Of a DNA stretch of 64,000 bases, positions 8,002 through 18,826 are shown in pieces; within the stretch, counting starts at the first letter, position 1, and the number at the start of each line of letters is the position of its first letter. The notes under the pieces are model-generated. The model made no database searches and was not told the DNA's origin. It saw only the letters and a list, made by a program, of their open reading frames with translations. The stretch lies in NCBI RefSeq assembly GCF_018968705.1, contig NZ_CP076668.1:5529001-5593000 (forward strand), written 5' to 3'. The stretch comes from Pseudomonas lijiangensis. Its GTDB lineage: Bacteria > Pseudomonadota > Gammaproteobacteria > Pseudomonadales > Pseudomonadaceae. Made by a program: the position numbers and the translations under genes.

Positions 8002-10389
8002 ATGAAACGCATCCTTGCCATTCTCGCCCTCCTCATCGCGCTGCTTGCCGCAGGCGCTGGCTGGTATATCCATAGCAAACAGCCCGTGCGCGACGGCGAG
8101 ATCGTCATGTCGAACCTCCAGGCGCCGGTCAGCGTGCGCTACGACGAGCGCGGCGTGCCGCATATCCGGGCCGGGAACGAAGCGGACATGTACCGCGCAC
8201 TCGGTTACGTGCATGCCCAGGACCGTCTGTTCCAGATGGAGATGCTGCGCCGTCTGGCGCGTGGCGAGCTGGCTGAAATCCTCGGGCCGAACCTGATCGG
8301 AACCGACAAAATGTTCCGCAGCCTGCGCATCCGCGAACACGCCGATGCCTACGTCGCCCGCCAGAACCCGAGCACCCCGACCTGGAAAGCGCTGCAGGCC
8401 TATCTGGATGGCATCAACCAGTATCAGGACACTCATGCAAGGCCGATGGAGTTCGATGTGCTGGGCATCCCCAAACGCCCTTTCACGGCTGAGGACACCC
8501 TGAGTATCGGCGGCTATCTGGCCTACAGCTTTGCCGCGGCCTTTCGCACCGAACCGTTGCTGACCTATGTGCGCGACCAGCTTGGCCCACAGTACCTGAA
8601 AGTGTTCGATCTGGACTGGCATCCTCAAGGCATGCTCGACCAGAAACCCGCCCTGGCCAGCGATGACTGGAAAGACCTCAACACCCTGGCGCAACTGAGT
8701 CACGAAGCGGTTGCCGCCGCAGGTCTGCCACAGTTTGAGGGCAGCAATGCCTGGGCCGTTTCCGGCAGCCGCACCCAAAGCGGCAAACCCTTGCTGGCGG
8801 GCGACCCGCACATCAGCTTTTCCGTGCCGTCGGTATGGTACGAAGCGCAGCTCAGCGCACCGGGCTTCGAGCTGTACGGCCATTATCAGGCCCTCAACCC
8901 GTTTGCCTTCCTGGGGCACAACATGGATTTCGGCTGGAGCCTGACCATGTTCCAGAACGACGATGTGGACCTGATCGCCGAGAAGACCAACCCCGAAAAC
9001 CCGAACCAGGTCTGGTATCAGGGCAAATGGGTGGACATGACCAGCAGCGAGCAACAGATCAAGGTCAAGGGTCAGCCCGATGTGACCCTGACACTGCGCC
9101 AGTCGCCACACGGCCCGATCGTCAACGACGTGGTGGGCAAGAACGGGGGCAAGGCTCCGATTGCCATGTGGTGGTCGTTCCTGGTGTCGGAAAACCCGGT
9201 GCTCGACGGTTTCTACGAAGCCAACCGCGCCAACACCCTGGAAAAGATGCGCAATGCCGCCGAGAAGATCCAGTCGCCGGGCCTGAATATCGTCTGGGCC
9301 AACCATCAGGGCGATATCGGCTGGTGGGCCGCCGCGCAATTGCCGATCCGGCCAGAAGGGGTCAACCCCGCTTACATTCTGGATGGCAGCACGGCGCAGG
9401 CCGACAAGCTGGGCTTCTACCCGTTCAGCGCCAACCCGCAGGAAGAAAACCCGGCTCGCGGCTATATCATCTCGGCCAACTTCCAGCCGCTGTCCCCGAC
9501 CGGCATGCAGATTCCGGGCTACTACAACCCCGCTGACCGCGGGCAATACCTGAACAGGCAACTGAGCGACCCGGCAATCAAGTGGGACCTGGAGAACAGC
9601 AAGGCGCTGCAACTGGGCACCCGCACCGACTACGCCCAAAGCATCCTGACGCCACTGATTCCGGTATTGCGCAGCGTGATTACCGAACCGGATGAACTGG
9701 CGCTGGTGGAGCGTCTGGCGCAGTGGAAAGGCGACTATCCGCTGGATTCGGTAGGCGCGACTCTGTTCAGCCAGTTCCTGTTCGACCTGACGGAAGAAAC
9801 CTTCCATGACGAACTGGGTGACGGTTTCTTTGAAACCCTGACCACCTCCCGCGTGCTGGATGCTGCCCTGCCCCGTCTGGCGGCCGATGCGGATTCACCC
9901 TGGTGGAACAACCGCAACTCGCCCCATACCGAGAGCCGCGCCAACACCGTCAAGGTCGCCTGGCGTGCCAGTGTTTCCCATCTGAAATCCATGTACGGCA
10001 ACAACCCGGATGGCTGGACGTGGGGCAAGGTGCATACCCTGACCCATGGTCACCCGCTGGGTTCGCAAAAGCCGTTGAATCACATCTTCAATGTCGGCCC
10101 TTTCGCTGCGCCGGGCAGTCATGAAGTGCCCAACAACCTGTCCTCACGCCTGCGAACGGCGCCATGGCCGGTCAACTACGGCCCATCGACCCGTCGCCTG
10201 ATCGACTTCGCCGACCCGGCCCACAGCCTGGGCATCAACCCCGTCGGGCAAAGCGGCGTGCCGTTCGACCGGCATTATTCGGATCAGGCCAAGGCGTTCA
10301 TCAATGGCGAGTATGTGCCGCAACGCTTCAGCGAGAAGGATGTGGACGAGCATACGGAAGGATTGCTGGAGCTGGTGCCGGGGAAATAA
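8002..10389 (+). CDS. hacB: Penicillin-acylase-family N-acyl-homoserine-lactone acylase
   Basis: A 795-residue Ntn-hydrolase of the penicillin acylase family. The precursor has a signal peptide (ILAILALLIALLAAGAGWY), an alpha chain (VRYDERGVPHIRAGNEADMYRALGYVHAQ region) and a spacer. The beta chain begins at Ser248 in EGSNAWAVSGSRT, the autocatalytic cut site and nucleophile. Processing in the periplasm is expected. The position directly beside the spu polyamine genes matches the gene called hacB in P. aeruginosa and P. syringae, whose product cleaves acyl chains from homoserine lactones and so quenches quorum signals. A GGGAAG motif precedes the ATG. The IS110 insertion ends only about 75 bases upstream, so hacB transcription may be altered. 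The symbol rests on synteny; other acylase substrates remain possible. Confidence 0.85.
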   Translation: MKRILAILALLIALLAAGAGWYIHSKQPVRDGEIVMSNLQAPVSVRYDERGVPHIRAGNEADMYRALGYVHAQDRLFQMEMLRRLARGELAEILGPNLIGTDKMFRSLRIREHADAYVARQNPSTPTWKALQAYLDGINQYQDTHARPMEFDVLGIPKRPFTAEDTLSIGGYLAYSFAAAFRTEPLLTYVRDQLGPQYLKVFDLDWHPQGMLDQKPALASDDWKDLNTLAQLSHEAVAAAGLPQFEGSNAWAVSGSRTQSGKPLLAGDPHISFSVPSVWYEAQLSAPGFELYGHYQALNPFAFLGHNMDFGWSLTMFQNDDVDLIAEKTNPENPNQVWYQGKWVDMTSSEQQIKVKGQPDVTLTLRQSPHGPIVNDVVGKNGGKAPIAMWWSFLVSENPVLDGFYEANRANTLEKMRNAAEKIQSPGLNIVWANHQGDIGWWAAAQLPIRPEGVNPAYILDGSTAQADKLGFYPFSANPQEENPARGYIISANFQPLSPTGMQIPGYYNPADRGQYLNRQLSDPAIKWDLENSKALQLGTRTDYAQSILTPLIPVLRSVITEPDELALVERLAQWKGDYPLDSVGATLFSQFLFDLTEETFHDELGDGFFETLTTSRVLDAALPRLAADADSPWWNNRNSPHTESRANTVKVAWRASVSHLKSMYGNNPDGWTWGKVHTLTHGHPLGSQKPLNHIFNVGPFAAPGSHEVPNNLSSRLRTAPWPVNYGPSTRRLIDFADPAHSLGINPVGQSGVPFDRHYSDQAKAFINGEYVPQRFSEKDVDEHTEGLLELVPGK

Positions 10390-10404
10390 CCCGCCCAGAC
10401 TCTG

Positions 10405-10465
10405 TTGGAGCGAATTCATTCGCGAATGGGCTCAAGGGCCTCTTCGCGGATGAATCCGCTCCCAC
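10405..10465. repeat. REP pair
   Basis: Inverted pair gttggagcgaattcattcg... and ...cgcggatgaatccgctccc between the convergent ends of hacB and spuH. Such a paired palindrome could also end transcription from both sides. Confidence 0.83.
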
Positions 10466-10473
10466 ACCGCCTG

Positions 10474-11337
10474 TCAGGCAGTGCGCGGCTTGTAGGTATC
10501 GGCTGCGCTTTCTTCGATGGCCTGCTGGATCGAGCGCTTGCGGCGCTCTTCAGCACGGCGGGTGAAGTACCAGACCAGGAAGGTCACCAGCGAAACCGCT
10601 AGCAGGATCAGGCTCGCCACCGCGTTGATCTCGGGCTTCACGCCCAGACGCACGGCAGAGAACACTTCCATTGGCAAGGTCGTCGAACCCGGCCCGGACA
10701 CGAAACTGGCCAGAACCAGATCGTCCAGCGACAGGGCAAAGGACATCATGCCGCCCGCGGCCAGCGAGGGCGCGATCATCGGGATGGTGATGAGGAAAAA
10801 CACCTTCCACGGCCGGGCACCCAGGTCCATGGCCGCTTCTTCGATGGACAGGTCCAGCTCACGCAGGCGTGACGACACGACCACCGCGACGTAGGCCGCG
10901 CAGAAGGTGGTGTGGGCGATCCAGATGGTGACGATGCCACGCTCCTGGGGCCAGCCGATCAACTGCGCCATGGCCACGAACAGCAGCAACAGCGACAGAC
11001 CGGTGATCACTTCCGGCATCACCAGCGGCGCCGTGACCAGCCCGCCGAAGAAGGTACGGCCCTTGAAGCGCGAGATGCGGGTCAGGACGAAAGCCGCCAT
11101 GGTACCCAGGGCAACCGCAGCAATCGCCGTGTAGAAAGCGATTTCCAGCGAGCGCCACACCGAGCCCATCAGTTGGGTGTTGTCCAGCAGGCCGACATAC
11201 CACTTCACCGACCAGCCACCCCAGACGGTGACCAGCTTGGAGTCGTTGAACGAGTAGATGACCAGAATGACCATCGGCGCATAGATGAACAGCAGGCCCA
11301 GGACCAATACAAGGTTCGAGAAACGGAAGCGGTTCAT
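10474..11337 (-). CDS. spuH: Polyamine ABC transporter permease (PotI-type)
   Basis: A 287-residue inner-membrane permease with six predicted membrane segments, the first being LVLVLGLLFIYAPMVILVIYSF. The cytoplasmic EAA loop reads LSIEEAAMDLGARPWKVFFLITIPMI and couples to the ATPase. It pairs with SpuG to form the channel for putrescine and spermidine. It is last in the minus-strand operon spuB-C-D-E-F-G-H, and its ATG overlaps the spuG stop by 4 bases, so translation is coupled. Order and similarity match PotI of E. coli and SpuH of P. aeruginosa. Confidence 0.93.
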   Translation of the reverse strand: MNRFRFSNLVLVLGLLFIYAPMVILVIYSFNDSKLVTVWGGWSVKWYVGLLDNTQLMGSVWRSLEIAFYTAIAAVALGTMAAFVLTRISRFKGRTFFGGLVTAPLVMPEVITGLSLLLLFVAMAQLIGWPQERGIVTIWIAHTTFCAAYVAVVVSSRLRELDLSIEEAAMDLGARPWKVFFLITIPMIAPSLAAGGMMSFALSLDDLVLASFVSGPGSTTLPMEVFSAVRLGVKPEINAVASLILLAVSLVTFLVWYFTRRAEERRKRSIQQAIEESAADTYKPRTA

Positions 11338-12254
11338 ACCTTGCCCTCCAGTTCTTTGGCCTGACTGCGGTTGAACAGAATGATGGGCACGATCAATACC
11401 AGCAGCATGATGACCGCCAGCGCCGAGGCAACCGGCCAGTCACGGTTGTTGAAGAATTCTTGCCACAGGACCCGACCGATCATCAGGGTTTCCGGGCCAC
11501 CCAGCAGTTCGGGGATCACGAACTCGCCCACCACCGGGATAAACACCAGCATGCAGCCGGCAATCACGCCGTTCTTGGAGAGCGGCACAGTGATTTTCCA
11601 GAAGCTGTTGAAGGTGCTCGAACCAAGGTCCGATGCGGCTTCCAGCAGGCTCTGGTCATGTTTAACCAGGTTGGCGTACAGCGGCAGGATCATGAACGGC
11701 AGATAGGAGTAGACCACGCCGATGTAGACCGCCAGGTTGGTATTGAGGATCTGCAGCGGCTCGTCGATCAGGCCCAGCCACATCAGGAATGCATTGAGCA
11801 GCCCGTTGTTGCTGAGAATACCCATCCAGGCGTAGACGCGGATCAGGATTGCCGTCCAGGTCGGCATCATGATCAGCAGCAACAGCACGGTCTGCATGTC
11901 CTTGCGGGCGTTGGCGATGGCGTAGGCCATGGGATAGCCGATCAGCAGACACAGCAAGGTGCTGAAAAACGCCATCTTCAGCGAGCCCAGATAGGCCGAG
12001 ATGTATAGCTCGTCACCCGTCAGCAGCGTGTAGTTGGCCAGATTAAGGACCAGCTGCAGCTTGTCTTCGGCATAGCTGAATATTTCGGTATAGGGCGGAA
12101 TCGCCACATCCGCCTCGGCGAAGCTGATCTTGAGAACGATCAGGAACGGCAAGGCGAAGAACAGGAACAGCCAGAGAAACGGCGCGCCAATGACCAGTTG
12201 CCGGCCATTGGGCGTGATTCGCTGGAGTGCACGTTTGATCTTGCGGATTTTCAT
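11334..12254 (-). CDS. spuG: Polyamine ABC transporter permease (PotH-type)
   Basis: A 306-residue inner-membrane permease and partner of SpuH. The N-terminus is basic (MKIRKIKRALQRITPNGRQ), followed by a first membrane segment (LWLFLFFALPFLIVLKISF), a large periplasmic loop and further segments. The EAA-type loop is LLEAASDLGSSTFNSFWKITVPLS. The ATG at 12254 is chosen because it overlaps the spuF stop by 4 bases and gives the usual PotH length; the 12 residues further upstream are not family-like. It takes polyamines from SpuD or SpuE and moves them inward using SpuF ATP hydrolysis. Confidence 0.93.
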   Translation of the reverse strand: MKIRKIKRALQRITPNGRQLVIGAPFLWLFLFFALPFLIVLKISFAEADVAIPPYTEIFSYAEDKLQLVLNLANYTLLTGDELYISAYLGSLKMAFFSTLLCLLIGYPMAYAIANARKDMQTVLLLLIMMPTWTAILIRVYAWMGILSNNGLLNAFLMWLGLIDEPLQILNTNLAVYIGVVYSYLPFMILPLYANLVKHDQSLLEAASDLGSSTFNSFWKITVPLSKNGVIAGCMLVFIPVVGEFVIPELLGGPETLMIGRVLWQEFFNNRDWPVASALAVIMLLVLIVPIILFNRSQAKELEGKV

Positions 12255-13393
12255 GAGCGCAGTACCACGCCGCTGTCGTCTTCCCACCACACGTAGACTT
12301 CATCGTCCCAGGTTGGTCGGGCGCCCTGGCGCTCGGCGTTGGCGACGAAGGACTGCACCACCTTGCCGCCGGGCAACTGGACGTAAAACACCGAGTGGCC
12401 GCCCAGATAGGCAATGTCATGCACCTTGCCACGGGACCAGTTGTGCTCGAAGGTCGGCTGCTCGGTGGTGATCAGGAGCTTTTCCGGCCGCAGTGCATAC
12501 GTGATGCGCTTGTCTTCCACCGACGTGCTCACGCCGTGACCGACATAGATGTGGCGCTCAAGGTCAGGGCTCTGGATCAGCGCATAGCCTTCCATGTCCT
12601 CGATCACCTCGCCCTCGAACAGGTTGACGCTGCCGATGAACTCGCAGACCAGTCGGCTGGTAGGCGTTTCATAGATATCGATAGGGCTGCCGATCTGGGC
12701 GATCCAGCCCAGGTGCATGATCGCGATGCGGGCGGCCATGGTCATGGCCTCTTCCTGGTCGTGGGTCACCATCACGCAGGTCACACCCACGCGCTCGATG
12801 ATTTCCACCAGCTCCAGTTGCATCTGCGAGCGCAGTTTCTTGTCCAGTGCGCCCATGGGCTCGTCGAGCAGCAGAAGCTTGGGTTTCTTGGCCAGGGAAC
12901 GGGCCAGGGCCACGCGCTGACGCTGGCCACCGGACAACTGATGCGGCTTGCGCTTGGCATACTGGGTCATGTGTACCAGCTTGAGCATCTCGGCCACACG
13001 GGCGTCGATTTCGTCCTTGGGCAGCTTGTCCTGCTTGAGACCGAAGGCGATGTTGTCGGCCACGGTCATGTGCGGGAACAGTGCATAGGACTGGAACATC
13101 ATGTTGATCGGGCGTTCGTAGGGCGGCATGTCGGTGATATCGACGCCATCCAGAAAGATGCGGCCCTCGGTCGGGCGCTCGAAGCCGGCAAGCATGCGCA
13201 GCAATGTGGACTTGCCGGACCCGGAACCGCCGAGCAGGGCGAAGATTTCGCCCTTGTTGATCTGCAGGGACACATCGTCCACGGCAACCGTCTCGTCGAA
13301 TTTTTTCGTGACCCGATCGATCCTGACCAGAACCTCTTTGGGTTGCTGACCGCCTTCGATGGCTTTTTTGTAGGCGCCGGAGGCAACTGGCAT
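12251..13393 (-). CDS. spuF: Polyamine ABC transporter ATPase (PotG-type)
   Basis: A 380-residue nucleotide-binding protein that energises polyamine uptake. It shows Walker A (GGSGSGKSTLL), the Q-loop (MMFQSYALFPHMTV), the ABC signature (LSGGQRQRVALARSLA), Walker B (LLLLDEPMGALD) and the switch His (VTHDQEEAM). A C-terminal TOBE regulatory domain follows (YALRPEKLLIT onward). The start is the ATG at 13393 (MPVASGAYKKAIEGG). It overlaps spuG by 4 bases and lies 56 bases after spuE. Confidence 0.94.
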   Translation of the reverse strand: MPVASGAYKKAIEGGQQPKEVLVRIDRVTKKFDETVAVDDVSLQINKGEIFALLGGSGSGKSTLLRMLAGFERPTEGRIFLDGVDITDMPPYERPINMMFQSYALFPHMTVADNIAFGLKQDKLPKDEIDARVAEMLKLVHMTQYAKRKPHQLSGGQRQRVALARSLAKKPKLLLLDEPMGALDKKLRSQMQLELVEIIERVGVTCVMVTHDQEEAMTMAARIAIMHLGWIAQIGSPIDIYETPTSRLVCEFIGSVNLFEGEVIEDMEGYALIQSPDLERHIYVGHGVSTSVEDKRITYALRPEKLLITTEQPTFEHNWSRGKVHDIAYLGGHSVFYVQLPGGKVVQSFVANAERQGARPTWDDEVYVWWEDDSGVVLRS

Positions 13394-13449
13394 GGGTGAA
13401 ACTCCCCAACAATAGGCAGCCCGACCCATTCGGCCGGGCGCTGGATTTT

Positions 13450-14610
<1,161 letters not shown>

Positions 14611-14660
14611 TTACCGTTGATGGCTGCGAATCGCAAAGAACTTTATATGACACACCCTTG

Positions 14661-14747
14661 TAGGAGCGGATTCATCCGCGAAAGCTCTTGTTCAGACGCC
14701 GCAATTGCATTTAATGAAAAGAGCTTCGCGAATGAATTCGCTCCCAC
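14661..14747. repeat. REP pair
   Basis: taggagcggattcatccgcgaa and the inverted ttcgcgaatgaattcgctcccac, about 40 bases apart, between spuD and spuE. A REP here could shape relative expression of the two binding proteins, as REPs inside operons often stabilise upstream mRNA. Confidence 0.85.
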
Positions 14748-14757
14748 CGCAAGGCGA

Positions 14758-15855
14758 TTATTTGCCCGATTTGATCTTGGTCCAGCTGCGGGTCATGATC
14801 CGCTGGGTCGCAGCAGGCAAGTCAGCGATGGCATACAGCTTGGCCTGTACATCGGCTGGCGGGTAAACGCCCGGATCGCTGGTGATTTCCTTGTTGACCA
14901 AAGGAGTCGCCGCCGCGTTACCGTTCGGGAAGCGTACTTCGTCGGTGATCTCGGCCATGATTTCCGGCTTCATCAGGAAGGTCATGAACTTGTAGGCACC
15001 TTCGACGTTCTCGGCATCCTTGGGAATGGCGACCATGTCAAAGAAGCTGCCAGCACCTTCTTTCGGAATGTTGTAGCTGACCTTGACCTTCCCACCCGCC
15101 TCTTCGGCGCGCGCCTTGGCCTGGTAGATATCACCCGAGTAGCCCACCGCTACGCAGATGTTTCCGTTGGCCAGGTCGGAGATGTACTTGGACGAGTGGA
15201 AGTAGGCAATCGAAGGACGAATCTTCAGGAACAGCGCCTCGGCTTCGGCCAGTTGCTTCTTGTCCTGGGAGTCCGTCGGGTAACCCAGGTAATGCAGCGC
15301 GATTGGCAGCATTTCGGTCGGCGAATCGAGGAAGCTGATACCGCAGGACTTCAGCTTGGCTGCGTTTTCAGGCTTGAACAGCAGGTCCCAGGAATTGACT
15401 GGCGCGTCGGCACCCAGAGCGGCCTTGACCTTCTCGGGGTTGAAGCCGATGCCGATCGAACCCCACATGTACGGGAAGGCGTGCTTGTTGCCAGGGTCGC
15501 TGACCGAAACGGCCTTGAGCAGGTCCTTGTTCAGGTTGCCGTAGTTGGGCAGCTTGGACTTGTCCAGTTCCTGATAGACGCCAGCCTTGATCTGCTTGGC
15601 CAGGAAATTGTTGGACGGCACAACGATGTCATAGCCGGATTTGCCCGCCAGCAGCTTGGCTTCCAGCGTTTCGTTGCTGTCGAAAACGTCGTAGACAACC
15701 TTGATGCCAGACTCTTTCTCGAACTTGGCAACGGTATCCGGTGCGATGTAATCGGACCAGTTATAGACGTGCAGCACTTTGTCATCGGCCTGCGCAGTTG
15801 CGGCCACCACGCCCATGAGGGACAAGGCGAGAAGGGTCTTGCCAAATTTTTTCAT
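14758..15855 (-). CDS. spuD: Putrescine-preferring periplasmic binding protein
   Basis: A 365-residue PotF-type protein with a Sec signal peptide ([17 protein letters not shown]). It shares VYNWSDYI and [20 protein letters not shown] with SpuE, so the two are paralogues from a tandem duplication. At residue 271 it has Phe ([10 protein letters not shown]), the residue that marks the putrescine-preferring SpuD of P. aeruginosa. It delivers ligand to SpuGH/SpuF. A GGAG motif precedes the ATG at 15855. It sits between spuC and spuE in the operon. Confidence 0.92.
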   Translation of the reverse strand: MKKFGKTLLALSLMGVVAATAQADDKVLHVYNWSDYIAPDTVAKFEKESGIKVVYDVFDSNETLEAKLLAGKSGYDIVVPSNNFLAKQIKAGVYQELDKSKLPNYGNLNKDLLKAVSVSDPGNKHAFPYMWGSIGIGFNPEKVKAALGADAPVNSWDLLFKPENAAKLKSCGISFLDSPTEMLPIALHYLGYPTDSQDKKQLAEAEALFLKIRPSIAYFHSSKYISDLANGNICVAVGYSGDIYQAKARAEEAGGKVKVSYNIPKEGAGSFFDMVAIPKDAENVEGAYKFMTFLMKPEIMAEITDEVRFPNGNAAATPLVNKEITSDPGVYPPADVQAKLYAIADLPAATQRIMTRSWTKIKSGK

Positions 15856-15968
15856 GCGTACAGCTCCAATGTTTTATCACTGACCGTTAGATTAGCGGCT
15901 TCTAGCCATTAGTCTGGCAAGTTCCGGTTCGAGCTTTCAAGCCGACTTTCATCACGCAAGGAACTCCA

Positions 15969-16045
15969 GTGGGAGCGAATTCATTCGCGAAAGGCCGGTT
16001 CATCCGAAGAAAATGTATAGCCTTCGCGGATAAATCCGCTCCTAC
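15969..16045. repeat. REP pair
   Basis: gtgggagcgaattcattcg and the inverted ttcgcggataaatccgctcct between spuC and spuD; the second unit runs up to the spuC stop codon. Confidence 0.84.
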
Positions 16046-17400
16046 AGTGCTGCCAGGGTCAGATCCAGGCACTTTCGCGCCTTCTCGATCAACTCATCGA
16101 TTTGCGCAAAACTGATGACCAGCGGCGGCGCGATAATCATGGTATCGCCTACAGCCCGCATGATCAGGCCATTATCGAAGCAGAAGGTTCGACAAATCAT
16201 CCCTGCGCCCTTGCCGACATGCCGCTCGCGAGTGGCCTTGTCTTTCACCAGCTCGATTGCACCCAGCAGACCGACACCACGGACCTCTCCCACCAGCGGA
16301 TGATCGCTCAACTCGCGCAGACGCTTTTGCAAATATGGTGCCGTTTGCGCCTGAACCCTTTCGACGACCTTTTCTTCGCGCAGGATACGGATGTTTTCCA
16401 GCGCCACCGCAGCCGCCACAGGATGCCCGGAATAGGTGAAACCATGGTTGAAATCGCCACCCTCGTTGAGCACTGCAACGATTTCATCACGCACCACAAG
16501 GCCGCCCATGGGCACATAACCGGAGGTCAGGCCCTTGGCGATGGTCATCATGTCAGGCTTGAGGCCGTAGAAATCGCTACCGAACCACTCACTGGTACGC
16601 CCGAAGCCACAAATCACCTCATCGGCGACGAACAGGATGTCGTATCTGGCCAGGATTTCCTTGATCTTCGGCCAGTAGGTATCAGGCGGCACGATCACAC
16701 CGCCCGCGCCCTGGATCGGCTCGGCAATGAATGCACCGACGTTTTCCACGCCCAGTTCGAGAATCTTGCTTTCCAGTTGCTCGGCAGCCCAGACACCGAA
16801 CTCGTCAGGCGTCATGTCGCCACCTTCACCAAACCAGTATGGCTGGGGAATGTGCACCACACCGGGGATCGGCAGATCGCCCTGCTCGTGCATATAGGTC
16901 ATGCCACCCAGGCTGGCACCGGCAACGGTGGAGCCGTGATAGCCATTGACCCGGCTGATGATGGTTTTCTTGTTCGGCTGGCCCTTGATCGCCCAGTAAT
17001 GACGGACCATGCGCAACATGGTGTCGTTGCCTTCGGAGCCTGAGCCGGTAAAGAACACATGATTCATGCCTTCGGGGGTGATCTCGGAAATGGCTTTCGC
17101 CAGTTCCAGCGCCGGAGGATGGGCGGTCTGGAAGAACAGGTTGTAATAAGGCAGCTCACGCATCTGTTTGCTGGCCGCTTCGACCAGCTCTTCACGACCA
17201 TAGCCGATGGCGACGCACCACAGGCCGGACATGCCATCCAGAATCCTGTTGCCTTCGCTGTCCCACAGATAAACGCCTTCGGCGCGGGTGATGATGCGCG
17301 GGCCTTTATCCTTCAATTGCTTGTAATCGCTGAACGGTGCCAGGTGGTGCTCGCTGCTCAAGGCTTGCCATTCGAGGGTTTGAGGGTTGTTGGCACTCAT
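16042..17400 (-). CDS. spuC: Polyamine:pyruvate aminotransferase
   Basis: A 452-residue class III PLP-dependent transaminase that moves the amino group of putrescine, cadaverine or spermidine to pyruvate and gives an aminoaldehyde plus alanine. The PLP-binding Lys is in MMTIAKGLTSGYVPMGG. The cofactor is also held by FFTGSGSEGNDTMLRMVRHYW and by the aspartate in LFVADEVICGFGRTS. Length and motifs match SpuC of P. aeruginosa. It is the second gene of the spu operon, 67 bases after spuB, and starts the transaminase route of polyamine breakdown. Confidence 0.93.
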   Translation of the reverse strand: MSANNPQTLEWQALSSEHHLAPFSDYKQLKDKGPRIITRAEGVYLWDSEGNRILDGMSGLWCVAIGYGREELVEAASKQMRELPYYNLFFQTAHPPALELAKAISEITPEGMNHVFFTGSGSEGNDTMLRMVRHYWAIKGQPNKKTIISRVNGYHGSTVAGASLGGMTYMHEQGDLPIPGVVHIPQPYWFGEGGDMTPDEFGVWAAEQLESKILELGVENVGAFIAEPIQGAGGVIVPPDTYWPKIKEILARYDILFVADEVICGFGRTSEWFGSDFYGLKPDMMTIAKGLTSGYVPMGGLVVRDEIVAVLNEGGDFNHGFTYSGHPVAAAVALENIRILREEKVVERVQAQTAPYLQKRLRELSDHPLVGEVRGVGLLGAIELVKDKATRERHVGKGAGMICRTFCFDNGLIMRAVGDTMIIAPPLVISFAQIDELIEKARKCLDLTLAAL

Positions 17401-17467
17401 GCAGCGCTTCCTGTTATCTGAATTCGGTTGGCAAGGCGCCGCGCATGACCGGCGGCACCTGCATGAC

Positions 17468-18826
17468 TCAAACGGCGAAGAGCAGGAATTCCCGCTCCCA
17501 CGAACTGATCACACGCTTGAAGTTCTCGTGCTCGGCACGCTTGACCGCCACGTAGCCGACGATGAACTTCTTGCCCAGGTACTTCTCGATGGTCTTGCTG
17601 TTTTCCATCCGCTCCAGCGCATCCTCGATGGTCAGCGGCAGACGCAGGTTTCGGCGCTCGTAGCCGCGCCCGACCACCGGCGCACTCGGGTTGAGCCCTT
17701 CGACCATGCCGATGAAACCACACAGCAGGCTGGCGGCAATGGCCAGATAAGGGTTGGCATCGGCGCCGGGCAGACGGTTTTCGACGCGGCGGTTCTGCGG
17801 CACGGCATCCGGCACACGCAGGCCGACAGTACGGTTCTCTTCGCCCCACTCCACGTTCACCGGTGCCGAGGTATCCGGCAGGAAGCGGCGGAACGAGTTG
17901 ACGTTGGGCGCAAACAGCGGCAACAGCTCGGGGATAAGCTTCTGAAGACCACCGACGTGGTTCAGAAACAACTGGCTCATGGTCCCGTCATCATTGGAAA
18001 AGATGTTTTTGCCGGTCTTGATGTCGATGATGCTCTGGTGCAGGTGCATCGCACTGCCCGGCTCGCCGGTCATCGGCTTGGCCATGAAGGTGGCGGCCAC
18101 GTCATGCTTGAGCGCGGCTTCGCGCATGGTGCGCTTGAACACCAGGATCTGGTCGGCCAGGGACAGGGCATCGCCATGACGGAAGTTGATTTCCATCTGC
18201 GCCGTGCCGTCTTCGTGGATCAGGGTGTCCAGATCCAGGTTCTGCAACTCGCACCAGTCGTAGACATCTTCAAACAGCGGGTCGAATTCATTGGCGGCTT
18301 CGATGGAGAACGACTGACGCCCGGTTTCAGGGCGCCCGGAGCGACCGACAGGCGGCTGCAAGGGATAATCCGGGTCATCGCTGCGCTTGGTCAGGTAGAA
18401 CTCCATCTCCGGCGCAACAATCGGTTGCCAGCCCTGATCGGCATAGAGCTTGAGGACTTTCTTCAGGACATTGCGCGGCGACAGCTCGATGGGGTTGCCC
18501 TGCTTGTCGTAGGTGTCATGAATGACCTGCGCAGTGGGCTCGATGGCCCAGGGCACCAGATACACCGCGTTCTGGTCGGGGCGGCAGATCATGTCGATGT
18601 CGGCCGGGTCCAGCAGTTCGTAGTAGATGTCGTCTTCTACATAGTCGCCGGTCACCGTCTGCAGCAGCACGCTTTCAGGCAGACGCATGCCCTTTTCGGC
18701 AATGAACTTGTTGGTCGGCGAGATCTTGCCGCGGGTGATCCCGGTGAGGTCGGACATCATGCATTCGACTTCGGTGATCTTGTGTTCTTTCAACCAATCG
18801 GTGAGCTGGTCGAGGTTGGTACTCAT
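17468..18826 (-). CDS. spuB: Gamma-glutamylpolyamine synthetase-like protein
   Basis: A 452-residue member of the glutamine synthetase superfamily. It joins glutamate to a polyamine with ATP, opening the gamma-glutamylation route. The beta-grasp N-terminal domain has VECMMSDLTGITRGK. The catalytic domain shows the metal and glutamate residues in APEMEFYLT and AQMEINFRHGD, the ATP loop FMAKPMTGEPGSAMHLHQS, and NRTVGLRVPDA. It lacks the Tyr-adenylylation loop of true GlnA. It is first in the minus-strand spu operon and divergent from spuI. Which polyamine it prefers cannot be read from sequence. Confidence 0.88.
   Translation of the reverse strand: MSTNLDQLTDWLKEHKITEVECMMSDLTGITRGKISPTNKFIAEKGMRLPESVLLQTVTGDYVEDDIYYELLDPADIDMICRPDQNAVYLVPWAIEPTAQVIHDTYDKQGNPIELSPRNVLKKVLKLYADQGWQPIVAPEMEFYLTKRSDDPDYPLQPPVGRSGRPETGRQSFSIEAANEFDPLFEDVYDWCELQNLDLDTLIHEDGTAQMEINFRHGDALSLADQILVFKRTMREAALKHDVAATFMAKPMTGEPGSAMHLHQSIIDIKTGKNIFSNDDGTMSQLFLNHVGGLQKLIPELLPLFAPNVNSFRRFLPDTSAPVNVEWGEENRTVGLRVPDAVPQNRRVENRLPGADANPYLAIAASLLCGFIGMVEGLNPSAPVVGRGYERRNLRLPLTIEDALERMENSKTIEKYLGKKFIVGYVAVKRAEHENFKRVISSWEREFLLFAV

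Noticed and set aside
7999..9807. A 602-codon open frame antisense to hacB
   Set aside because: Same shadow effect; its protein is rich in His, Gln, Val and Arg with no family motif.
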